64,000 nucleotides of DNA from Pseudomonadota bacterium (lineage in GTDB: Bacteria > Pseudomonadota > Alphaproteobacteria > Sphingomonadales > Sphingomonadaceae): NCBI GenBank assembly GCA_023394965.1, contig JAEWZX010000042.1, positions 297,633-361,632 of the forward strand, written 5' to 3'. The position numbers and the translations under genes are program-made. Positions 34,325-43,077 of this stretch are shown here, one piece after another. Below the pieces are notes generated by a model. It was not told the DNA's origin, did no database searches, and saw nothing but the letters and a program-made list of their open reading frames with translations. How positions within the stretch are numbered: the stretch's first letter is position 1; the number at the start of each line of letters is the position of its first letter.

Positions 34325-35802
34325 GCGAGAATATCGATATCCAGGACCGCGAAGCGAAGGAGGCTGCCGAAAAGGCTGCTGAATACGAACACGGCTGGTC
34401 GGCTGAAATCGACACCGAATTTGCCGAGAAGGGGCTGAGCGAGGACACCGTCCGCTTCATCAGCGCCAAGAAAGGCGAACCACAATGGATGCTCGACTGG
34501 CGGTTGAAGGCGTTCCGCTTGTGGCAGGATATGGAAGAGCCCGACTGGGCCAAGCTCGGGTATCCGGCGATCGATTACCAAGATGCCTATTATTACGCCG
34601 CGCCGAAGAAGAAGGAAACGCTCGCCTCGCTCGACGAGCTGGATCCAGACATCAAGGCGGTTTACGACAAGCTCGGTATTCCCGTGGCGGAACAGGAAGT
34701 GCTCGCCGGGGTCGAGGGCGCGCGCAAGGTCGCGGTTGATGCGGTCTTCGATTCGGTCAGTGTTGCCACTACCTTCCGGGAAGAGCTGAAGAAGGCTGGC
34801 GTCATCTTCCTGTCGATTAGCGAGGCCATCAAGGAATATCCCGACCTGGTGAAAAAGTGGCTCGGCAAGGTCGTACCGCAACATGACAACTTCTTCGCGA
34901 CGCTCAATAGCGCAGTCTTTTCCGATGGCACCTTCGTCTATGTTCCTGAAGGAGTGCGCTGCCCGATGGAACTCAGCACCTATTTCCGTATCAATGCCGA
35001 AAATACGGGCCAGTTCGAACGCACGCTGATCGTTGCCGAAAAGGGCAGCTATGTCAGCTATCTTGAAGGCTGCACCGCGCCGATGCGCGACGAGAACCAG
35101 CTCCACGCCGCTGTAGTTGAGCTAGTCGCACTGGAAGATGCCGAAATCAAATATTCGACCGTGCAGAACTGGTATCCCGGCAATGCCGAAGGCATGGGCG
35201 GGATCTACAATTTCGTCACCAAGCGTGGGCTTTGCCAAGGTGCGCGGTCCAAGATCAGCTGGACGCAGGTCGAAACCGGAAGCGCGGTGACGTGGAAGTA
35301 TCCTTCCTGCGTGCTCAATGGCGAAGACAGCGTGGGCGAATTCTACTCTGTCGCGGTGACCAATAACTACCAGCAGGCCGATACTGGCACCAAGATGATC
35401 CACAATGGCCGCGGCAGCCGCTCGACGATTATCTCCAAGGGCATTTCGGCCGGCAAGTCGAACAACACCTATCGCGGGCTGGTGCGCGTTGCGGCTAATG
35501 CCGACGGCGTGCGCAATCGCACCGAATGCGACAGCCTGCTGATTGGCGACCAGTGCGGCGCGCATACCGTACCTTATATCGAAGTTAAGAATCCTTCTGC
35601 CCAGATCGAGCACGAGGCGACCACCAGCAAGATCAGCGACGATCAGCTGTTCTACGCCATGCAGCGTGGGCTCGATGACGAAGAAGCGATGGCGCTGATC
35701 GTTAACGGATTTGCGAAAGATGTGTTAAAAGAGTTGCCGATGGAGTTTGCGGTGGAAGCCCAAAAACTTCTGTCTATCTCACTTGAAGGGAGTATTGGAT
35801 GA
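34321..35802 (+). CDS. sufB: Fe-S cluster assembly protein SufB
   Basis: SufB is the scaffold subunit of the SufBC2D complex. The 493-aa product is full length, with VPEGVRCPMELSTYFRINAE, the cysteine-containing LEGCTAPMRDENQLHAAVVEL, the beta-helix run ending SRSTIISKGISAGKSNNTYRGLV and the C-terminal ECDSLLIGDQCGAHTVPYIEV. The last about 33 codons use AT-rich synonymous codons unlike the rest of the gene, and a second, GC-richer copy of this tail lies at 36456. The tail therefore appears to have been exchanged. Confidence 0.96.
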   Translation: MSENIDIQDREAKEAAEKAAEYEHGWSAEIDTEFAEKGLSEDTVRFISAKKGEPQWMLDWRLKAFRLWQDMEEPDWAKLGYPAIDYQDAYYYAAPKKKETLASLDELDPDIKAVYDKLGIPVAEQEVLAGVEGARKVAVDAVFDSVSVATTFREELKKAGVIFLSISEAIKEYPDLVKKWLGKVVPQHDNFFATLNSAVFSDGTFVYVPEGVRCPMELSTYFRINAENTGQFERTLIVAEKGSYVSYLEGCTAPMRDENQLHAAVVELVALEDAEIKYSTVQNWYPGNAEGMGGIYNFVTKRGLCQGARSKISWTQVETGSAVTWKYPSCVLNGEDSVGEFYSVAVTNNYQQADTGTKMIHNGRGSRSTIISKGISAGKSNNTYRGLVRVAANADGVRNRTECDSLLIGDQCGAHTVPYIEVKNPSAQIEHEATTSKISDDQLFYAMQRGLDDEEAMALIVNGFAKDVLKELPMEFAVEAQKLLSISLEGSIG

Positions 35803-36419
35803 TGAATCTTACTAAATTCAAAAAGACGGCAACTTTGGCAGTGGCGGCGCTTGGTGCTGCATCAGGGGGCGCTACTGCGGCTTCCGCATCTACTTCTAGC
35901 ATCAAGGCTGCAAGTATACCATTTGCGCTTGCTTATGGCGTGTGCGTCTACTCTGACGCGAACGAGAAACCGGAGGCGAATTGCCAGTCCGTGCGAGAGG
36001 CCATGCTGGTGGAGGCGGATACCGTCCTTTCTCGTTTCTATCCCGGTGAGAAGGTTTTCGCTCACCGTAGCCTGCGAGTTCTCTTTGATGACATGGACAA
36101 GCAGGCTTTGAAGCTGCGGCGTGAAGATAAGGCCGTTGGTCCTGCAGTTCTTGCTTTCATGAAGTGCACATCGGAAGCCATGCGCGACAGCGCCGACTTT
36201 CAGCGTGGTGTCGCCGTTGATGGGATTGGTGCGTTTCGGCAATGCCGTGATATATATGACAGCTATCTCGCTCATGATCGGGCGACCAATGCTGTACAGC
36301 GCAATGTTAATTACATGCGTTTTGTGAAGTCCATCTTACCCTCGGGCCACTCTGGATTTTATTCCGGGCAGCATATTAATCGCGATGGCCTGCTGACTGA
36401 ACGCGGCCCCAGCGACTAA
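35799..36419 (+). CDS. Secreted protein of unknown function inserted in the suf operon
   Basis: A 206-aa protein with a signal peptide (lysines, then LAVAALGAASGGATAASA), so it is probably periplasmic. The mature part has four cysteines (GVCVYS, EANCQS, FMKCTSE, FRQCRD) that could form two disulfides. I recognise no family. Its ATG overlaps the sufB stop. Codon use is less GC-rich than in neighbouring genes. It separates sufB from the rest of the operon and is followed by a displaced sufB tail, so it looks like imported cargo. Confidence 0.75.
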   Translation: MMNLTKFKKTATLAVAALGAASGGATAASASTSSIKAASIPFALAYGVCVYSDANEKPEANCQSVREAMLVEADTVLSRFYPGEKVFAHRSLRVLFDDMDKQALKLRREDKAVGPAVLAFMKCTSEAMRDSADFQRGVAVDGIGAFRQCRDIYDSYLAHDRATNAVQRNVNYMRFVKSILPSGHSGFYSGQHINRDGLLTERGPSD

Positions 36420-36455
36420 AACATGGACGTAATAGCGTTTCACTTTCGTTCTGGC

Positions 36456-36569
36456 GAAGCCGTGAGGCCGTCCCTCAATGGCTTCGCCAAGGACGTTCTG
36501 AGAGTACTACCGATGGAGTTCGGGGTGAAGCTCAGAAGCTGTTGGCGATTTCGCTTGAAGGAAGTGTGA
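36456..36569 (+). pseudogene. sufB: Displaced 3' end of sufB
   Basis: Translation reads NGFAKDVLRVLPMEFGV and, after a one-base deletion near 36527, AQKLLAISLEGSV then TGA. This parallels NGFAKDVLKELPMEFAV and AQKLLSISLEGSI at the end of the intact sufB. By eye about 70 percent of bases agree, with differences mostly at third positions. It has no start, is frameshifted, and ends directly before the DUF559 ATG, as a native sufB end would. Confidence 0.85.
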
Positions 36570-36570
36570 G

Positions 36571-37101
36571 ATGACCGAACGCAAGACCCTTCAACTGCGC
36601 GCTGCTTCTGAAGTTGGCGCAGAATCTCCAGCTATTAAGAAGAAGGGCCGGGGTTGGGAGATTTCCGAGAAGCGGCTTGATGCGTTGCATGACCGCGCGC
36701 GCGAGATGCGGCGGCATTCCTCTCCAGCCCACAGGGAGCTAGCGGCGCGTTTCGCCAAGGAAGATTTTGGCAAATACAAGTTTACCCGCCATACCGTGGT
36801 CGGCTCGGCAATTCTAGATTTCGTCTCGCATCCGCTCGGCCTAGCTATCGCGCTCGATGAAGAGGATCAGAACGACACGCTGGCCAAACGCCGCGACAAG
36901 AGCCTTTCCAGCGTGGGCATCGAAGTGCTGCGGATTCCCGCTGCCACCATTCTCGAAGATGTCGAGGCAGCAATGCAGCCGATCTTCGCAGCCATGAACG
37001 CGCGCTACCGCGACAAGGAAACTGCGCGTCGCGCCCATCAATCGAAATACGGACCGACGCCTAGGCGCCCTCGTGCGCCCCGTCGCGACGACAGGAAATA
37101 G
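36571..37101 (+). CDS. DUF559 (restriction-endonuclease-fold) protein
   Basis: A 176-aa protein of the DUF559 group, related in fold to very-short-patch repair and PD-(D/E)XK nucleases. The core is in the middle: ARFAKEDFGKYKFTRHTVVGSAILDFVSHPLGLAIALDEE, then RDKSLSSVGIEVLRIPAATILEDVE. It starts one base after the sufB-tail remnant and ends just before sufC. Members occur inside alphaproteobacterial suf operons; their role there is unknown. Confidence 0.82.
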   Translation: MTERKTLQLRAASEVGAESPAIKKKGRGWEISEKRLDALHDRAREMRRHSSPAHRELAARFAKEDFGKYKFTRHTVVGSAILDFVSHPLGLAIALDEEDQNDTLAKRRDKSLSSVGIEVLRIPAATILEDVEAAMQPIFAAMNARYRDKETARRAHQSKYGPTPRRPRAPRRDDRK

Positions 37102-37102
37102 C

Positions 37103-37852
37103 ATGCTGAAAATCGACAATCTTCACGCCGAAATCGACGGCAAGACCATTCTCAACGGCCTTTCGCTGGAAGTGCCTGCTGGCGAAGTTCATGCGATCAT
37201 GGGCCCAAATGGCGCAGGGAAATCGACGCTCTCCTATGTTCTGGGAGGTCGTCCCGGGTACGAGGTCGCGCAAGGCTCTGTCGAATTCAACGGCGTGAGC
37301 TTGCTTGATCTTGAGCCGCATGAACGCGCGGCCGCAGGCTTGTTTCTGGGCTTCCAGTATCCGGTCGAAATTCCCGGCGTGTCGAACCTCCAGTTTCTGC
37401 GCGAAGCGCTCAATGCGCAGCGAAAAGCGCGCGGCGAAGAACCGCTCACCGGCGGTGAATTTCTTAAGCTGGCCAAAGACAAGGCCGGCCTGCTCAAGCT
37501 CGATCCAGAAATGCTCAAGCGTCACGTCAATGTCGGCTTTTCCGGCGGTGAGAAGAAGCGCGCGGAAATGGTCCAGATGGGCATTCTCGATCCGAAATTC
37601 GCGGTGCTGGACGAAACCGACAGCGGTCTCGATATCGATGCGCTGCGCGTTGTCGGGGACGGTATCAATGCGATCATGCGCGCGCCCGACAAGGCCGTGT
37701 TGCTCATCACCCACTATCAGCGCCTGCTCGATGTGGTGAAGCCCGATAAGGTTTCGATCCTGTCCGCTGGGCGCATCGTCCGGACCGATGGTCCGGACCT
37801 CGCCCTGCGGCTTGAGAACGAAGGCTATGACGCGGTGATGGCCGATGCCTGA
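37103..37852 (+). CDS. sufC: Fe-S assembly ATPase SufC
   Basis: The 249-aa ABC-type ATPase of SufBC2D. Walker A is GPNGAGKSTLSYVLGG near residue 34, the signature is NVGFSGGEKKRAEMVQMG near 145, Walker B is FAVLDETDSGLDIDALRVV and the H-loop is LLITHYQRLLD. The ATG at 37103 begins MLKIDNLHAEIDGK. It is spaced by one base from the DUF559 gene and overlaps sufD by eight. Confidence 0.97.
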   Translation: MLKIDNLHAEIDGKTILNGLSLEVPAGEVHAIMGPNGAGKSTLSYVLGGRPGYEVAQGSVEFNGVSLLDLEPHERAAAGLFLGFQYPVEIPGVSNLQFLREALNAQRKARGEEPLTGGEFLKLAKDKAGLLKLDPEMLKRHVNVGFSGGEKKRAEMVQMGILDPKFAVLDETDSGLDIDALRVVGDGINAIMRAPDKAVLLITHYQRLLDVVKPDKVSILSAGRIVRTDGPDLALRLENEGYDAVMADA

Positions 37853-38600
37853 AGCGACGGAACTGCCCACCCGGCGCGAGGAAGCTTGGCGCTATTCTGC
37901 GGTCGACCGGCTACAAGGCGAGGTGCTTGATGACTGGCGCATGATCGATATTGCCGCGGGCGAACGCTTTCGCGACACGCTTGTGATTGCCGACGGCGAC
38001 AGCAAGCCGACCGAACTGCATCGCTGGCGCGTGATCGTGGACGAGGGCGCGACATGCGAACTTTTTGCCGTGGTGGCCTCTGCTGAATATGCACGATTTG
38101 AAGTGGAAGTTACGCTGCACAAGGGCGCGCATTTCGAGCTCGGAGGGATTACCGTGGGCGGTCGCGATACAGTCCGTGAGTTCGTTACCCGCGTGGTCCA
38201 TTCCGAACCAGAAGCGACAAGCAACCAAACAGTCCGCAGCGTCCACTGGGGACATGGAACGGGCAATTTCCTCGGCAATATCGATGTTGTCCGCGATGCG
38301 CAGAAGACAGATGCGGCCCAGGACTTCAAAGGGTTACTGCTCGAAAAAGGCGCAAGCGTCAATGCCGTGCCGCAACTGGAAATTTTCGCCGACGATGTGA
38401 AGTGTGCCCATGGTGCCAGTGTCGGACAATTGGATGAAACCGCCCGCTTCTACATGGCGGCGCGTGGGCTCTCTCCCGATCTTGCCCGCCGCTTGCTGGT
38501 GCAGGCCTTTCTCGGGGATGCGTTAGTGGCACTGGACGACGAAATAAGGCGCGAAGAATTGATGAAAACCGCGCTCGACAAGGTGGACAGGTACCTGTGA
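37845..38600 (+). CDS. sufD: Fe-S assembly protein SufD
   Basis: A 251-aa SufD, shorter than the E. coli protein (about 420 aa), as is common in sphingomonads; the N-terminal part is reduced. The beta-helix core ends with KGLLLEKGASVNAVPQLEIFADDVKCAHGASVGQLDE, which holds the family motif, and the helical C-terminus ARRLLVQAFLGDAL follows. It pairs with SufB in the scaffold complex. Confidence 0.9.
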   Translation: MPEATELPTRREEAWRYSAVDRLQGEVLDDWRMIDIAAGERFRDTLVIADGDSKPTELHRWRVIVDEGATCELFAVVASAEYARFEVEVTLHKGAHFELGGITVGGRDTVREFVTRVVHSEPEATSNQTVRSVHWGHGTGNFLGNIDVVRDAQKTDAAQDFKGLLLEKGASVNAVPQLEIFADDVKCAHGASVGQLDETARFYMAARGLSPDLARRLLVQAFLGDALVALDDEIRREELMKTALDKVDRYL

Positions 38601-39814
38601 GCGGCACGGCCATACTTTCGCGAAAAACGGACTTCCCCGGCCTTGTCAGCGCCGATGGCAAGCCATGGCACTATCTCGATACTGCGGCCTCGGCCCAGAA
38701 GCCGCAGGTGGTTGTCGATGCGATGACCCGTGCGCTGGGCAAGGATTACGCCACTGTCCATCGCGGCGTGTATTCCCGCAGTGCGCAGATGACGCTCGGC
38801 TATGAATCTGCCCGCCGACGGGTGGGCGAGTTTATCGGTGCCAAGACCGAGAACGAGGTGGTTTTCGTGCGCGGTGCGACTGAGGCGATCAATCTCGTCG
38901 CCGCGAGCTGGGGTATAGCGAATATCGGCGAGGGTGACCGGATTGTCTTGTCCATGCTCGAGCATCACTCCAACATCGTGCCCTGGCAAATGGTGGCGGA
39001 GCGCACGGGGGCGCAGATCGATGTCTGTCCGCTGACCGAACACGGGCAGATCGACCTCGGCGCGCTGGAGGCTTTGCTGACTCCCCGTACGAAGCTGGTC
39101 GCACTGGCGCATGTTTCCAACGTGCTGGGCAGTGTGCTCGATGCGCGCGCGGCGGCGGATCTGGCGCATTCGGTTGGCGCGAAACTGCTGCTCGACGGGT
39201 GCCAAGCGGCACCCCGCCTCGCGCTCGATATGGCGGCAATAGACTGTGATTTCTACACTTTTTCAGGTCACAAGATTTACGGCCCCACCGGCATCGGCAT
39301 TCTGTGGGCACGGGAAGAGATCCTCGATTCCATGCCGCCGTGGCAGGGTGGGGGCGCGATGATCGACCGGGTGACCTTCGAGAAGACCACCTATGCCCCA
39401 CCGCCACAGCGGTTCGAGGCAGGCACACCGATGATCACAGAGGCGATCGCGCTGCATGCGGCACTCGATTACATCGGTGATATTGGTGTCAATCAAGCGT
39501 ATGATCACGAGCGTTCACTCGTCCGAACCCTGCGCGATGCTCTGTCCGGACACAATTCCATCCGCCTGTTCGGGCCTGAAGAGAGCCCGGGCATCGTCAG
39601 TTTTGCGATGGAGGGGGTTCATCCGCACGATCTCGGCACCATATTGGACGAAGAGAATGTCGCGATCCGGGCCGGGCACCATTGTGCGCAACCGCTGATG
39701 GACCATCTCGGTGTCCCCGCCACGGCCCGGGCCAGTTTCGGGCTGTATTCCGATGAAAGCGATATTGCCGCCCTGCTGCGCGGCATCGAGCGTACCCAGA
39801 GGATCTTCGGATGA
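38597..39814 (+). CDS. sufS: Cysteine desulfurase SufS
   Basis: A 405-aa group II desulfurase that takes sulfur from cysteine with PLP. Seen are YLDTAASAQKPQVVVDAM, RGATEAINLVA, the PLP lysine in CDFYTFSGHKIYGPTG and the active cysteine in AIRAGHHCAQPLMDHLG. It overlaps sufD and the DUF59 gene by four bases each. No SufE or SufU partner gene lies in the operon. Confidence 0.96.
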   Translation: MSGTAILSRKTDFPGLVSADGKPWHYLDTAASAQKPQVVVDAMTRALGKDYATVHRGVYSRSAQMTLGYESARRRVGEFIGAKTENEVVFVRGATEAINLVAASWGIANIGEGDRIVLSMLEHHSNIVPWQMVAERTGAQIDVCPLTEHGQIDLGALEALLTPRTKLVALAHVSNVLGSVLDARAAADLAHSVGAKLLLDGCQAAPRLALDMAAIDCDFYTFSGHKIYGPTGIGILWAREEILDSMPPWQGGGAMIDRVTFEKTTYAPPPQRFEAGTPMITEAIALHAALDYIGDIGVNQAYDHERSLVRTLRDALSGHNSIRLFGPEESPGIVSFAMEGVHPHDLGTILDEENVAIRAGHHCAQPLMDHLGVPATARASFGLYSDESDIAALLRGIERTQRIFG

Positions 39815-40317
39815 GCGAAGAAGCAAACAAAGACTCCGATTTCATCGCGGCCCCTTCTCCGGCCGACGTGGTGGCCGCAAAGCCCCCGCGGGCGCGCGTG
39901 CAAGATGCCGTCGACGTCGAGGAGAGCCCGCGCGAAACGATGGAGCGCAAGCGCGACTATCTCGAAGGGTTTCTGCAGAAAAAGCCTGAAAACGTGCCCG
40001 CCGGTGCGCCCGGGGGCGATCTGTACGAAGGCGTAATCGCTGCACTCAAGGAAATCTACGATCCGGAAATCCCGGTGAACATTTACGACCTGGGCCTGAT
40101 CTACGGCGTCGAGGTCGATGACGAGAGTGACGTGACAGTCACCATGACACTGACGACACCGCACTGTCCGGTTGCCGAAACCATGCCGGGCGAAGTCGAA
40201 TTGCGCGCAGCCAGCGTGCCGGGCGTCCGCGATGCGGAGGTTAATCTGGTCTGGGATCCGCCCTGGGGCCCCGACAAGATGACCGACGAGGCGCGGCTGG
40301 AATTGGGAATGCTATGA
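39811..40317 (+). CDS. sufT: DUF59 / SufT-like Fe-S maturation protein
   Basis: A 168-aa protein. The N-terminal 65 residues are variable and charged; the DUF59 domain follows (VIAALKEIYDPEIPVNIYDLGLIYGVEVDDE, then TTPHCPVAETMPGEVE with the conserved cysteine). Such proteins help mature Fe-S enzymes in suf-dependent bacteria. Overlaps of four bases on both sides mark it as part of the operon. Confidence 0.9.
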   Translation: MSEEANKDSDFIAAPSPADVVAAKPPRARVQDAVDVEESPRETMERKRDYLEGFLQKKPENVPAGAPGGDLYEGVIAALKEIYDPEIPVNIYDLGLIYGVEVDDESDVTVTMTLTTPHCPVAETMPGEVELRAASVPGVRDAEVNLVWDPPWGPDKMTDEARLELGML

Positions 40318-40679
40318 GCGATACCGCAACGAAAACCCGGCCCACGCCCAAGGCAGCCGTGATCCTGACCGCCGCCGCCGAGCAGCGCGTTGCCGATCTG
40401 ATGGCCAAGGCACCCGAGGATGCGATCGGCGTCAAGCTGTCCACCCCGCGCCGCGGCTGTTCGGGTCTCGCCTATTCGGTCGACTATGTCAGCGAGGAAA
40501 CCAAATTCGACGAGAAGATCGAAACCCCGGGCGGTGTGTTCTACATCGACGGCGCCAGCGTCCTCTATCTGATCGGGAGCACGATGGACTGGGTGGAAGA
40601 CGATTTCACCGCCGGCTTCGTGTTCGAAAATCCCAATGCCAAGGGCGCTTGCGGCTGCGGCGAGAGCTTTATGGTCTGA
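40314..40679 (+). CDS. sufA: A-type Fe-S carrier SufA
   Basis: A 121-aa A-type carrier, last gene of the suf operon. The ligand cysteines are in TPRRGCSGLAYSVDYV and the C-terminal GACGCGESFMV. It has a short charged N-terminal extension. It is distinct from the ErpA at 12 kb, so the cell has at least two A-type carriers. Confidence 0.94.
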   Translation: MSDTATKTRPTPKAAVILTAAAEQRVADLMAKAPEDAIGVKLSTPRRGCSGLAYSVDYVSEETKFDEKIETPGGVFYIDGASVLYLIGSTMDWVEDDFTAGFVFENPNAKGACGCGESFMV

Positions 40680-40709
40680 TGACCGGGTAAATCGCTACCG
40701 GCGTCAGCC

Positions 40710-40727
40710 GCTGGAGCGGTCTCCAGC
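40710..40727. terminator. Hairpin after the suf operon
   Basis: GCTGGAG and CTCCAGC pair perfectly around CGGT, 30 bases after the sufA stop and before a convergent gene. No T-run follows, so it is a likely but not certain terminator. Confidence 0.45.
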
Positions 40728-40744
40728 CTTACGCAATTCGGTCC

Positions 40745-41158
40745 CTACCGCATGAGCGCCCGCACACAGGCGGCGCGGTCCACATCGATGCCGTCGCTTG
40801 CCCGCCGGGCATCGACATAGGTGGCGCTGGGTTCTCCGCGCAGTTGAAGCGGGTAGAGATAGATGTCGAGCACGCAGGCATCGCCAGCGAACTGCAGTTT
40901 CCTCGCGTCGCCTTCCTTCACATTAAGCCGCGGTGCGCCGAACAGATTGGCGAGCGCGGTTTCATTTTTCCCGATGACATTTTCCAGCCCTGGCATGTTC
41001 ATGATGCGCGGGGCGCGGAAGGCCTGCGTCGTCGGCGCGGGGCGCACCTGCTGCGGCGGCGTGCCGGCGGATGGGCGCGACGGGCCGGGGCCAGAGGGTG
41101 CGGGCGTGCTGACGCAGGCACCGAGAAGGGGGAGCAGGAGGAGGGCAGATTTACGCAT
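40745..41158 (-). CDS. Small lipoprotein, unknown function
   Basis: A 137-aa protein with a lipoprotein signal (MRKSALLLLPLLGACVS, lipobox LGAC), a proline-rich linker to about residue 45 and a C-terminal domain MPGLENVIGKNETALANLFGAPRLNVKEGD...CVLDIYLYP, with a second cysteine pair candidate near the end (RAACVRALMR). It resembles small SmpA-like outer-membrane lipoproteins only loosely. It overlaps the EI24 gene upstream by eight bases. Confidence 0.7.
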   Translation of the reverse strand: MRKSALLLLPLLGACVSTPAPSGPGPSRPSAGTPPQQVRPAPTTQAFRAPRIMNMPGLENVIGKNETALANLFGAPRLNVKEGDARKLQFAGDACVLDIYLYPLQLRGEPSATYVDARRASDGIDVDRAACVRALMR

Positions 41159-41843
41159 TCGGAACTCTCTGTCGGGCGCGGTGGACCATGTGGGTCGCGG
41201 CGGCAGCGCCTATTATCGGGGCGAGCAGGTTGATGAAAGGGACAGCGAGGAGCGCGACCACGACACCGCCGAGCAGGAAGCGGTTCACGCCGCCCATGGG
41301 GGCGCTTTCGGCTGGATCGCTGCGATGCCTGATCCATACCATATCGCGCAATTCGCGCCCGATCAGGAAGGCGTTCACCGCCAAGAACACGGCGGCGGCG
41401 CCGATCCCGGTGAAAAGCAGTAGGGCGGCAACCGGCAAAGCCGCGGCATTGGCCAGCACGGTGCGCACCAGCGAGCGCAGCGCATTGCCGACGTCTTCGG
41501 TGAAAGGGATGTCGCGTACGCCATGCGCGGCGTGCGGATAGTGTTTCGCCTCTACCGCGCGCACGACGTCTTCGGCGAAAAACTGCAGTACGAACAGTGC
41601 GACCATGCGAAACAGAAACCAGCCCGCCAGGATCATGCCTGTTGCGGCGACCAGCGCGCCTAGTCCCGATGTATCGGCCTGGGTGAAGCTGTCGATTGCG
41701 CTCTCTGCCGCGACATATAGCCCCGCCCCCCCGGCAAGAAAAATTCCCAGCGTGATCAGCGCCGTTTTGATCAGGACGCCAAGGATCGCCCGGTCGCCGA
41801 GCTGGCGGAGCGACAGAGCAAGGGCGGAGGGCAGCGAATTCAT
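41151..41843 (-). CDS. EI24-domain membrane protein
   Basis: A 230-aa membrane protein of the EI24/CysZ-like group with four or more helices (ILGVLIKTALITLGIFLAGGAGLYVA, LVAATGMILAGWFLFRMVALFVLQFFAEDV, AAALPVAALLLFTGIGAAAVFLAVNAFLIG). Family members include the sulfate transporter CysZ, but similarity here is at fold level. It is probably co-transcribed with the lipoprotein downstream. Confidence 0.75.
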   Translation of the reverse strand: MNSLPSALALSLRQLGDRAILGVLIKTALITLGIFLAGGAGLYVAAESAIDSFTQADTSGLGALVAATGMILAGWFLFRMVALFVLQFFAEDVVRAVEAKHYPHAAHGVRDIPFTEDVGNALRSLVRTVLANAAALPVAALLLFTGIGAAAVFLAVNAFLIGRELRDMVWIRHRSDPAESAPMGGVNRFLLGGVVVALLAVPFINLLAPIIGAAAATHMVHRARQRVPNA

Positions 41844-41951
41844 GCAGGCGGGGGATGCGCGTGCCCTGCACGCAAGTCAACGCCGCCCTTGGCCTGCGGG
41901 CGACGAACCGCTAACGGCGCCCGACATATTGAAATCCCTACCGGAGTCTCC

Positions 41952-42947
41952 ATGACCGAACCCCGCTACGACGTGATTGCTATCGGCAATGCCATCGTCG
42001 ACGTAATGTCCGCCTGCAGCGAAGAGCTGATCGACGAGCTTTCACTCAACAAGGGTGGCATGACCCTGGTCGATGAGGAAGGCGCACAGCGGCTTTACGA
42101 GGCCATGGGTCCTGCGCGCGAGATTTCGGGCGGCTCGGCTGCCAATACGTTGGCAGGGATGAGCGCGCTGGGCGCGCAGTGTGCATTTGTTGGCCAGGTG
42201 GCGCAGGATCAGCTGGGCGATGTGTTCACCCATGACATCCGCGCCGTGGGCATCGATTTCGATACACCATCGCGCGAAGGTCAGCCGTCTACCGCCCGTT
42301 GTCTGATCTTCGTGACGCCCGATGGCGAGCGCACGATGAACACTTTCCTCGGTGCCAGTCAGTTCCTGCCACCCGCCGCGCTCGACGACGAACTGATCGC
42401 CAGTGCGAGCATTCTCTATCTCGAAGGTTATCTGTGGGACCCGGAAGAGCCGCGCAGCGCGATGCGCCGCGCCATCGAGGTTGCGCGAAAGGCTGGCCGC
42501 AAGGTCGCCTTCACTGCGTCGGAAAGCTTCGTGATCGACCGTCACGGCGACGATTTCCGCCAGATGATCGAGGAAGGGTTGATCGACATCCTGTTCGTCA
42601 ACGAAACCGAACTGGCGACGCTGACGGGCGAAAGCGATTTCGAAGCAGGCCTCGCCGCGCTCGACGGCAAGATCCCGGTGCTGGTCGCGACCCGCAGCGC
42701 CAAGGGCGCCGTCGGTATCGCCAATGGCCAGCGCGCTGAAGTGAACGCCGAGCCGGTCGAGAAAGTGATCGACACGACCGGTGCAGGCGACCTTTTCGCC
42801 GCCGGCTTCCTGGCCGGCCATGCCCGCGGCGAAAGCCTCGAGACCTGCCTGCGCATGGGCTCGATCTGCGCTGCGGAGATTATCTCCCACTACGGCGCAC
42901 GGAGCGAGGCGGATCTGAAAGCGCTGGTGGCGGAGAAGTTGGGCTGA
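41952..42947 (+). CDS. PfkB-family adenosine kinase
   Basis: A 331-aa ribokinase-fold kinase that probably phosphorylates adenosine. The first PfkB signature region is ISGGSAANTLAGMSALGAQCAFVGQV, and the second, with the catalytic aspartate, is VIDTTGAGDLFAAGFLAGHARG. MTEPRYDVIAIGNAIVDV starts at 41952, preceded by CGGAG; the frame extends to 41889 without conserved sequence. Confidence 0.9.
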   Translation: MTEPRYDVIAIGNAIVDVMSACSEELIDELSLNKGGMTLVDEEGAQRLYEAMGPAREISGGSAANTLAGMSALGAQCAFVGQVAQDQLGDVFTHDIRAVGIDFDTPSREGQPSTARCLIFVTPDGERTMNTFLGASQFLPPAALDDELIASASILYLEGYLWDPEEPRSAMRRAIEVARKAGRKVAFTASESFVIDRHGDDFRQMIEEGLIDILFVNETELATLTGESDFEAGLAALDGKIPVLVATRSAKGAVGIANGQRAEVNAEPVEKVIDTTGAGDLFAAGFLAGHARGESLETCLRMGSICAAEIISHYGARSEADLKALVAEKLG

Positions 42948-43077
42948 ACGTCCGCCCTATTGTCACGTTACCGCGGCCTCGAGCAAGTGGTGCGGCTATT
43001 GCTCATGAAGCCGTGCTAGAGCTCGATTGGGATGCCACCTCAATGAACGTCCGTGATTTGCAGTGTGGCATTAAAAA

